Shown here one piece after another: positions 52,701 to 61,350 of a stretch of DNA of 64,000 nt (position 1 is its first letter; the number at the start of each line of letters is the position of its first letter). Source of the stretch: Colletes latitarsis (Eukaryota > Arthropoda > Insecta > Hymenoptera > Colletidae); the NCBI RefSeq assembly GCF_051014445.1, contig NC_135137.1, positions 17,733,501-17,797,500 of the forward strand, in the 5' to 3' direction. The notes beneath the pieces were generated by a model. It saw only the letters and a program-made list of their open reading frames with translations, was not told where the DNA came from and did no database searches. A program made the translations under genes and the position numbers.

Positions 52701-54492
52701 AAGCAGCAATGTAGTAAGCAAGCAGTGAGCTCGTAAGCGATGGGGACGCTACTAAGGGAGCAGTTTGCTAGTATTCAAGCAGTAGCCTAGAGAGCAAGCT
52801 ACAGGCTAGTAAGATCGAGTTAGCTATTAAGCAAGCAGTAAGCTAGTAAGCCATCAGTAAGCTAGAAAGCATGCAGCAGGCTAGTAAGGAAGCAGTTAGC
52901 TATTGAGCAAGCAGTAAACTAGTAAGCAGCAAGTAAGCTAGTAATCAAGCAGTAGGCAAGTACGAAAGCAGGTAGCTAGTAAGAAAGCAGTTAGCTAGTA
53001 AGAATGCAGTAGGCTTGCAAACAAGTAGTAAGCTGGAATGCATGCAGCATGCTAGTAGGGAAGCAGTAAGTCAGTAACAAAGGTATAAGCTAGTAAGAAA
53101 GCGGTTTGCTATTCAGTAAGCAGTAAGCTAGTAAGCAAGCAGTATGCTAGTACCACAGCAGTATGCTAGTAAGCGAGCAGTAAGCTAGTATGCAAGCACT
53201 AAGTGGGTAAGCAACCAGTGAGTTAGTAGGCAAGCAGCAGTCTAGTCAGAAAGCAGTATGCTAGTAGAAAAGCAGAATGCTACTAAGCAAGCCGAAGAAT
53301 TGAAAGCAACATGTAAGCTAGTAAGCAAGCAGCAGGATAGTAAGAAAGCAGGTGGCTACTAAGATATCAGTAAGCTAGGAAGAAAGCAGTAAGCCTGTAA
53401 TCAAGCAGTGAGCTAGTAAGCGAGCAGGGAGCTAGCAAGGAAGCATTATGCTAGTATGCAACCAGTAAGCTAGTAAGCAACCAGTAAGCGACTAAGGAAG
53501 CAGTGAGCACGTAAGAATGCAGTACGCTAGTAAACAAGCGGTAAGCTATTAAGCCAGCAGTAAGATAGTAAGCAACCAGTAAGCTTCTAAGCAAGCAGCA
53601 GGCTAGTCAGAAAGCAGTCAGCTAGTAAGAAAGCAGCAAGATTGAAAGCAAGCGGTATGATAGTAACCTAGCAGTGAGCTAGTAAGCGTGCAGGGAGATT
53701 GTACGTGAGCAGTATACTAGCAATCAAGCAGTGAGATAGTAAGCAACAAGTAAGCTAGTGAGCAAGTAGCGGGCTATTCAGAAAGCAGTTAGCTATTGAG
53801 CAAGCAGTAAGCCTGTAAGCAAGCAGTAAGCTAGTAAGCGAGGAGCAAGCTAGTAAGGATGCAGTATGCTAGTAAGCGGGCAGTATGCTGGTAAGAAAGC
53901 AATTGGCCAGTAAGCAAGCAGCAAGCTGTGAAGCAAGCAGTAGGCTAGATAGCAAGCAGCTGGCTAGTAAGCGAGCAGTAAGAGAAAAAGATGGCAGTAT
54001 GCTAGTAAGCACGCAGTAAACTAGAAAGGAAGAAACAAGCTGGTAAGCAAGCAGTAAGGTAGTAAGCCACAAGTAAGCTAGTTAGCAAGAAGCTGGCTCG
54101 TAAGGATGCAATTAGCTAGTAAGAAAACGGTATGCTGGTAAGCCAGCAGTAAGCTAGTAAGCATGCAGTAATCTACTAAGCAAGCAGTGAGCTAGTAAGC
54201 AAGCAGAAAGCTTGTAAGGAAGCACTAATCTAGGGAGCAAGCAGCAAGCTGTGAAGCAAGCAGTAAGCTAGAAAGCTACCAGCAGTTATCTAGTAAGCGA
54301 GCAGGAAGCTAGTAAGGAAGCAGTTAGTTAGTAAGGACGCAGGAGGCCAGTCAGCAAGCAGTATACTAGAAGGCATGCAGCAGGCTAGTAAGAAAGCAGT
54401 TACGTTTTGAGCAAGTAGTAAACTAGTAAGTAAGCAGTAATCTTGTAAGCAAGTAGTGGGGTAGTAAGCGAGGAGGAAGCTAGTATGCAAGC
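49752..54492. repeat. 19-bp satellite array, block 4
   Basis: About 4.7 kb of uninterrupted satellite. Higher-order structure is visible: a 57-bp (three-monomer) duplication near 49938-50052 (TAGTATCCAAGCAGTAAGCT occurs twice), and a diverged pair of longer blocks (about 52420-52560 and 52755-52895, both with TATTCAAGCAGTA, GAGTTAGCTATTAAGC and AAGCCATCAGTAAGCT). No genes. The array ends CAAGC (54488-54492) at the terminus of the next BEL element. Confidence 0.95.
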
Positions 54493-54836
54493 TGTTTCGG
54501 CTCGGTCTATATTGAATAAACCAATTCGCAGTGTGGATAGGATAGATTGGCCCACGGAACTGTGGATATTCCGGCTAATGAACTTTATTCTCCCTTCGCG
54601 TCTTATTCTTATAAAGCCTGACGAGCTCACTGTTAACAGGGTTACTTCTGTATGAATCGATTATCAGTTACAGGCTAACTGTGCGAAGCGAGCGGTTAAA
54701 TTTTGTATTCGCCGGCCGAGTATGAAAAACAATCCGGCGAGACTCGGGCGTGTTCGCGTAACGGCAATAACATCAAGCCTTGTTGACGAGCTGCCAGCGG
54801 TTACGCCAAGGCGCTTTGAATATATGATATTGAACA
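54493..54836 (-). repeat. Left LTR (3') of the tandem BEL/Pao pair
   Basis: 344 bp, inserted in satellite. Differs from the middle LTR at five positions (for example GGATAGGATAG against GGATATGATAG). Confidence 0.92.
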
Positions 54837-55127
54837 TACCGCCCGCCTCGCATTCGAAAGAAGCGAAACGGTGTATATAAGTTCGCAACAGAAAAAAATT
54901 CAGAAATTCACTCACTGATTCGCAAACATTAGGAGCGCTGATCGATCAAATGTGGCATACATTTTATAGGCGCACCGAAGGAACAAGAATAGAATAATTA
55001 ACAATAACTTAATATTATGACTTAGTGGCTAACAGAATTTATAAGCAAGTAATACATAATGAGCTTGAAACAACGCATTAACTTATAGACAATCACTCAC
55101 AGGGAAGTTAGAATATGTATAATCTAA

Positions 55128-58100
55128 TTATTTCGCAGCGTTTAGATCACTCTCATTCAAAACTGGAATAGGTAGCGGGCAGATCTGCGTTACAGGTCGC
55201 TTCAATTCGCCGTCTACCGTGCGTACGGTGACGACACGAACCCTTTGGTCCGAACCAGGGTGTAATCGAGTGATACGCGCGAGTTGCCATTTAGATGGCG
55301 GAAGGGAACTATCTTTTAAAATGACGAGATCATTTAAACGCAAGTTAGCGCAGTCCTGTTGCCACTTTCGACGTTGATGTAACGAGTGGAGATAATCTGC
55401 TGACCAGGAACGCCAGATCTGCTCGGTTATTCTTCGGACGTGTTGCCATCGATCGAGCCTATTCGGATTAATATGTAGCGTAGATTTCTCTGGAACCGCT
55501 ACAATAGGTCGACCAATAATAAAGTGACCGGGAGTCAGTGCGGATAGGTCGGTTGGATCGTTGGTGAGAGCGTATATCGGGCGTGAGTTCAAACACGCCT
55601 CGATTTGGCACAATACGGTTGAGAACTCGATTTGAGACAAAGTATGAGCTCCCACTGCTCGCTTCAGGTAATACTTAACACTTTTTACTCCCGCCTCCCA
55701 GAGTCCACCAAAATGCGGAGCGGAAGGGGGGATAAACTTCCACGTGACTCCGTCAGTCGCCAACGAACTCTTGAGAGTTGCATCTGCGATTAAAGCATGA
55801 AAAGTTCGTTGTAATTCACGATCGGCACTTCGGAAATTTGTACCGTTATCGGAGTACAAGAACGTGGGAAGCCCACGGCGACTGGCGAATCTTTTCAAAG
55901 CGGCTAAAAACGCAGAAGTGGAGCTGTCCTCGACAAGTTCGAGATGCACTGCTTTGGTGGCAAGACATATGAATACCGCAATATAATATTTTCTGGTACG
56001 CTGACCTCTACCAACGATAGGAAGCACATTAATTGGACCGGCATAGTCAAGACCGGTATGTGAAAACGGAGCAGAGGGTTTGACTCGAACGTCTGGAAGG
56101 GCTCCCATCAGCTGAGTAGCCGATTGAGATTTCTGGCGAACACAAGTTACGCAACGATGTTTATACCCGCGAACTAAGGATCTTGCCGATATTATCCAAT
56201 ATTGCTGCCGGAGAACTCGGAGGGTCAATTGGACGCCTCCGTGAAGAGTGCGCTTGTGCAGATGGTCGATTAGAAGTTCGGACACGCGATGCTTCGGCAA
56301 TACAATGGGGTGCTTTTCGTCATAGCTCAGGGCCGAGTGCTCGAGCCGCCCGCCAAGCCGAATTAATGAGTCTTTCCCGATGACCGGGTGTAATGAAATA
56401 AGCGAACTAGATTTTGGAAGCGGCACCTTGTTCTTTAGCAATTTAAGTTCGGCGTTAAAGTAATTCTTTTGGACATGGGACATCCAAAAGAGAGAAGCGG
56501 CGCGTATTTCGTCGACAGTCAGCGTCCGTGAATTCGGGGATAGCGGAACTAGTTTTTTACGCGTTCTTTGAGTAAATCTTAATATGTACGCTGTAACTCG
56601 ACGGAGTCGAGTCCAGCTCGAGTATTGAGAAGGAAGGTCCCAATCTATAAGCGAAGACGCGTGGTGCACGTATGATTTGTGAGATTCAGATAACGCGATC
56701 TCACGCGTGTTTTGTCCGCCTGAATTAGAACGGTTATGGTCCGGCCAGAACACGGACGGACGGGACAGCCAGTCCGGTCCGGACCACCACAGCTTATGAA
56801 CTGCAAGTTCGGAAGCGCAGATGCCGCGTGATGCGCAATCAGCTGGATTATCTTTAGATCTTACATGTTTCCACGTCATTTGTGGAAGGCAAGTCTGAAC
56901 GTCGGACACGCGATTAGCAACGAATGTATTCCACGTAGACGGATGTTGTTTTAGCCACGCCAGAACTACCGTAGAATCGGTCCATCCGTAGACGCGGGGG
57001 GTTTGAAACTTTAAGGAGGACAAAGTCCACTCGAGCAGTCGCGTTAACAATACGACCGCGTTTAATTCCAAGCGCGGAATGCTTACAGTTTTGAGCGGAG
57101 CTACTTTACTTTTTGCTGTCAGCAATGTAACTTGAGCTTCGGATAGAGAGTGAAGGACTCTTAAATAAACCACGGCAGCATAGGCTCGATGTGACGCATC
57201 GGCAAATTCGTGTAATTCTATCGCGACATTATTGTTTCGCGCGCCGGTCCAGCGAGGTATTCTCACTTCACTCAATTGTGATAAATGTTCGCAATACTCG
57301 TGCCATTTTTTACAAAGGTCGACAGGAATTTCTTCGTCCCAATCTTTCTTTAGGAGCCAGAGCTCTTGAAGCATTAATTTTGCCACAATAATCACGGGGG
57401 AGGCCCATCCTAATGGATCGAATATCTTTGAAACGATCGAGAGTATGCTTCTTTTAGTACCTTTCGCGGGTAAACAAGAGTCGATGCGAAATCGGAAAGT
57501 ATCTTCGGAAGGGTTCCATGCAACACCGAGAACTTTCTGAGACTCATCCTCACCGAGCGGATGGTCGGAAGTTGTTTCGCGATCTGAAGGAGGAATGTTT
57601 TCTAACAGTTCAGCCGCGTTGGCGGTCCACTTGCGAAGTTGAAACCCCCCTCGACTCAGGAGTTCGATTAATTGTTTACGAATTTCGCGGAGCGTATGAA
57701 TATCGTCCGCACCAAAAATAGCGTCATCGACATAAATTGAATCTTGCACAACAGAAGTAGCGGCGGGAAGGTATGTGCCTTCGTCGAGAGCTAATTGATC
57801 TAAGACTTTAATGGCAAGATATGGCGCGGAGGCGAGACCATATGTCACGGTAAGTAATCGGTACGAAGAAATAGGCTGATTTTCGCACGGTCGCCATAAC
57901 ATTCTCTGATAGTCGGCATCCGCTGGATTGATTAGGATTTGTCTGAACATCTTTGCGATGTCCGCAGTGTATACGTAACGAAATAGCCGCCAGCGTAGAG
58001 TAATAGCTGCTAAATCTCGCTGCAGTTTTGGACCTATCATAAGGTAGTCGTTTAACGATTTTCCGGAATTAGTTTTAGCGGACGCGTTGAATACGACTCT

Positions 58101-58397
58101 AAGCTTAGTCGTGCTACTGGACGGTCGCACTACAGGGTGATGAGGAATGTAGTATATGGATGAGATGTTCGAGGCTTGTTCTTCAATTTGTTCCATGTGA
58201 CCCATGGAAAGGTATTCCGATAAAAAATCGTGATACTGAGACTTGAGATCCGGCTGTTTGAGCAACCGTTGCTCTAATTTGGCGTAAAAACGGGAAGCAA
58301 CTTCCCGAGATCCTTCGAAATCGAATGGAGGTTTACTCTTAAATGGGAGCCGAACGATATATCGTCCTTGAGATGATCGAGTATGAGTATCGTGAAA
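55128..58397 (-). CDS. BEL/Pao pol: reverse transcriptase, RNase H, integrase
   Basis: About 1,089 codons open from a frameshift at 58395-58400 to a stop at 55128; there is no ATG at the start because it is the C-terminal part of a polyprotein. Reverse transcriptase: LRVVFNASA, SLNDYLMIGPKLQ, YVDDAIFGAD (YVDD near 57734-57723). RNase H: FADASHRAYA, IPRLELNAVVLL, WTDSTVVLAWL, DNPADCASRGI. Integrase: HX4H (HKRTLH) and CX2C (CVTC), then D in GLDYAGP (near 56048), D in YSDNGTNF (near 55850), E in LWEAGVKS (near 55697), 50 residues between the last two. All catalytic residues are present. One change from the neighbour copy is Glu for Gly in LHEFADAS. Without intact gag-pro it is unlikely to act alone. 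Confidence 0.93.
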   Translation of the reverse strand, partial: FHDTHTRSSQGRYIVRLPFKSKPPFDFEGSREVASRFYAKLEQRLLKQPDLKSQYHDFLSEYLSMGHMEQIEEQASNISSIYYIPHHPVVRPSSSTTKLRVVFNASAKTNSGKSLNDYLMIGPKLQRDLAAITLRWRLFRYVYTADIAKMFRQILINPADADYQRMLWRPCENQPISSYRLLTVTYGLASAPYLAIKVLDQLALDEGTYLPAATSVVQDSIYVDDAIFGADDIHTLREIRKQLIELLSRGGFQLRKWTANAAELLENIPPSDRETTSDHPLGEDESQKVLGVAWNPSEDTFRFRIDSCLPAKGTKRSILSIVSKIFDPLGWASPVIIVAKLMLQELWLLKKDWDEEIPVDLCKKWHEYCEHLSQLSEVRIPRWTGARNNNVAIELHEFADASHRAYAAVVYLRVLHSLSEAQVTLLTAKSKVAPLKTVSIPRLELNAVVLLTRLLEWTLSSLKFQTPRVYGWTDSTVVLAWLKQHPSTWNTFVANRVSDVQTCLPQMTWKHVRSKDNPADCASRGICASELAVHKLWWSGPDWLSRPSVFWPDHNRSNSGGQNTREIALSESHKSYVHHASSLIDWDLPSQYSSWTRLRRVTAYILRFTQRTRKKLVPLSPNSRTLTVDEIRAASLFWMSHVQKNYFNAELKLLKNKVPLPKSSSLISLHPVIGKDSLIRLGGRLEHSALSYDEKHPIVLPKHRVSELLIDHLHKRTLHGGVQLTLRVLRQQYWIISARSLVRGYKHRCVTCVRQKSQSATQLMGALPDVRVKPSAPFSHTGLDYAGPINVLPIVGRGQRTRKYYIAVFICLATKAVHLELVEDSSTSAFLAALKRFASRRGLPTFLYSDNGTNFRSADRELQRTFHALIADATLKSSLATDGVTWKFIPPSAPHFGGLWEAGVKSVKYYLKRAVGAHTLSQIEFSTVLCQIEACLNSRPIYALTNDPTDLSALTPGHFIIGRPIVAVPEKSTLHINPNRLDRWQHVRRITEQIWRSWSADYLHSLHQRRKWQQDCANLRLNDLVILKDSSLPPSKWQLARITRLHPGSDQRVRVVTVRTVDGELKRPVTQICPLPIPVLNESDLNAAK

Positions 58398-59299
58398 AAA
58401 CGCTCACATTTTTCGTCTTCTTCGGAAATCGAGGATCTTGCAGGGATTTCCTCGAGTTCCCAAAATCGACGCAACGAATAATCTAACTCTTCAGCAGATA
58501 CGCAATTGACAAGAGAGGCTGATTCCTGACGGGAGTCACGCTATCCAATTGGTCCGGAAATAATCCATCCTAGGGCAGTGAGCTGAGCAGTGCGAGTACC
58601 GATTGGACCTTGACGAAGGTCGTTCAGTAAAAGCGATCCGTACAAATCAGCACCGATTAAGACGTGAATCGGGTGACTGCTTAACGGGTTCGGATCTGCC
58701 AACGGCAAATCGCGTAAATGCGGCCAAGATTGCAAGTCAAGGCGCGCTCTTGAGCCAACGTAAGAAGTGATGCGTTGATAAACGTGCGCTGACAGCGGAA
58801 AGGATACTTTAGCATTATGGCAAGATTCTAACTGTACGAGTACGCATGATTTTGATACTCCACTATATTGTTCCCCGAAGCATTGAATCTGAAGCCTCGC
58901 CCGATATCTTTTTGTATGCATCAACTGACAGACCGATTCAGAAATGAAGCTAAAGGAAGATCCTTGATCTAGCAACGCGCGGAGTTTGAAGGCACGACCT
59001 TCAGCTGTACTGAGCACAATCCACGCGGTAGCTAACAGTGTATTTGGAGAGGTGAATTTGGACGAGGAGACGGTCTGCACTGACGCCGGAAACTCTTTGT
59101 TTGTATCGTCGGATGCATTCGCTTTGTCGACGGAATCATTTACCGATATGTTGCAAGTCGTTTTGTTGAGAGAGGTAGTGGCTCGATGCAAAAGAGAGTG
59201 GTGCGTTCGCTTACACAGAAAGCATCGACCAGTACTTTTGCACTCGGAAGTAAGGTGACCGGAGCGTAAGCAATTAAAACAAAGTCTATTTTGTTTCAC
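58398..59299 (-). pseudogene. BEL/Pao zinc knuckle and protease region, broken
   Basis: Holds CFNCLRSGHLTSEC and CFLCKRTHHSLL (zinc knuckles) and the protease active site LLDQGSSFSFIS. An in-frame TAG at 58541-58543 (after WIISGPIG) interrupts it; the same frame then continues through RRFWELEEIP. A single missing base in a run of six T (minus strand, 58395-58400) shifts the frame before pol. Confidence 0.88.
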
Positions 59300-59335
59300 A
59301 AATGAAACATGCTGATCCAGAGACTTAGCTTTAAA

Positions 59336-60354
59336 TCATTCGCACTTAAAGAGCATATGATTACCGGCACAGTCAACACATTTAACAACCGAGACGTTAT
59401 TAACGCTTGATCGATTCCTCGGTGCGTCGAGAACGACTTTGTTTTTGTACGACGGGCCGTCGTTGGCGGCGAGATAGTCGGTGAGACCGCGTATGCGAAG
59501 AGTCATGAACTCGTTAATTTCTTTATATGTGGGATACTTTTTAGAACTGCCACGATGCAAATTCCACTCGTCGCGGGTGCGAAAAGATCGTCCCACGAAT
59601 CAACAGCGCGGTTAAGGTTTTTGAACGCGGTAAGGGTGGAAGTGACTGTATCCCGTAAACGCTTGAGCTCTGTCGCAAGCTCGGTCTTCATCGGCGGCAA
59701 ACTAATAAATTTATGAATGTGCGAGTTAATGAGAGCAGTCTCATCTTCGTATTCGTCGACGAGCAATTTCCATGCAGCTACGTAACTTTCGTCGGGCATG
59801 CTTATATTATCTATTAAGAGTGCCGCGTCACCGGTTACATTAGTTTTCAAATAATGTAGTTTTTGAATGTTTGAGAGCGACTTGTTTGCGTCGACGAGCG
59901 ATTCGAATAAACCACGGAAGTTTCCCCATTGATTGAAATCTCCGGAAAACTTCGGAAGCGAAAGACGCGGTAATTGCGATGATGCGGAGGCAACAGAATC
60001 GTGACAAATAGAAACGTTACTTTGCTCAGACTGGGGTTTTCCACCGACGTCCAGCTGGGCAATGGCGTCGCTGAGAAAGTCAGAAGCGTCGAAGTAGGCG
60101 TCCTCCGCGTCGAGAAAAGTGTTGTCCTTGAAGTAGGAGATGCCCTTCTGGTCCTCCGCTTTGGTAGACTGTAGTATCAACTGGTGGGTTGCACGGCATT
60201 CATCCCATAGTTTCTCCAAATTCTCCTTTCGATTTTTTGCCCTGGCCAACGAAACTTGAGCCTTCGGAAGTTTCTTATAATTAACGATCACTCGTCGTAT
60301 CGCGGCAATGGTGGTGATCTGCTGTATAAAAAGGCTTTCTGCTCTTTCGGCCAT
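59336..60354 (-). pseudogene. BEL/Pao gag, broken
   Basis: Starts at ATG 60354 (MAERAESLFIQQ). Helical N-terminus, then the conserved LPRLSLPKFSGDFNQWGNF segment and LQKLHYLKTNVTGDA. A frameshift near 59580 moves the C-terminal part (TRDEWNLHRGSSKKYPTYKE) to another frame, and TGA at 59336-59338 (after HMLFKCE) closes that frame before the zinc knuckles. Gag would form the particle shell. Confidence 0.88.
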
Positions 60355-60694
60355 GATTATAGTTCGAAGTGAGCGCGAGTCGAGTAATTAGCCACAACGA
60401 ATCAAACAATTTTCCGCGATGACCTCGCTAGAATCACACGCACGGGTAGGCGTGGAATGGATAAAGGCATTGTTTTGAAACTTGAGTTTGTTTTTTGTGT
60501 TTTGTTTTAACGAAACAGCGCGAAGAGAGCGGATTGTAACGGTCCGAACAGGTCTCCGTCCGAGTGGAGAGCGTGGAGCGAAACAAGGTCACGGCAGTTT
60601 TCCCGAAACCAATACTCTTAATTCTTAATATGGCTCACACTGAACTCCGTACACGAGCACAACCGAACTTTTATAGACACAATCACCGCGGTTT

Positions 60695-60712
60695 ATCCGG
60701 CTCGAAGGACCA
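60695..60712 (-). promoter_or_regulatory. tRNA primer-binding site of the BEL/Pao element
   Basis: On the minus strand TGGTCCTTCGAGCCGGAT follows the 5' LTR after 3 nt. It is identical to the site at 19725-19742. Confidence 0.8.
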
Positions 60713-60715
60713 TTA

Positions 60716-61059
60716 TGTTTCGGCTCGGTCTATATTGAATAAACCAATTCGCAGTGTGGATATGATAGATTGGCCCACGGAACTGTGGATATTCCGGCTA
60801 ATGAACTTTATTCTCCCTTCGCGTCTTATTCTTATAAAGCATGACGAGCTCACTGTTAACAGGGTTACTTCTGTAAGAATCGATTATCAGTTACAGACTA
60901 ACTGTGCGAAGCGAGCGGTTAAATTTTGTATTCGCCGGCCGAGTATGAAAAACAATCCGGCGAGACTCGGGCGTGTTCGCGTAACGGCAATAACATCAAG
61001 CCTTGTTGACGAGCTGCCAGCGGTTACGTCAAGGCGCTTTGAATATATGATATTGAACA
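60716..61059 (-). repeat. Middle LTR shared by two tandem BEL/Pao elements
   Basis: 344 bp. Acts as 5' LTR for the element on its left and as 3' LTR for the one on its right (purine tract follows at 61060-61072). Confidence 0.92.
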
Positions 61060-61350
61060 TACCGCCCGCCTCGCATTCGAAAGAAGCGAAACGGTGTATA
61101 TAAGTTCGCAACAGAAAAAAATTCAGAAATTCACTCACTGATTCGCAAACATTAGGAGCGCTGATCGATCAAATGTGGCATACATTTTATAGGCGCACCG
61201 AAGGAACAAGAATAGAATAATTAACAATAACTTAATATTATGACTTAGTGGCTAACAGAATTTATAAGCAAGTAATACATAATGAGCTTGAAACAACGCA
61301 TTAACTTATAGACAATCACTCACAGGGAAGTTAGAATATGTATAATCTAA

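Larger units (their letters stand above)
54493..61059 (-). mobile_element. BEL/Pao retrotransposon, first of a tandem pair
   Basis: Minus strand, 344-bp LTRs at 54493-54836 (3') and 60716-61059 (5'), termini TGTT...AACA. Primer site complementary to tRNA-Tyr at 60695-60712, purine tract at 54837-54849. Gag is damaged, pol intact from reverse transcriptase through integrase. The left flank is satellite (CAAGC). The right LTR is at the same time the 3' LTR of another copy of the same element that continues to the end of the window, so no target duplication can be checked. The two LTRs differ at five positions (about 1.5%). Confidence 0.93.

Noticed and set aside
49752..54492. CRISPR-like array of short repeats
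   Set aside because: There are no constant repeats separated by unique spacers, only contiguous degenerate monomers, and the context is eukaryotic.
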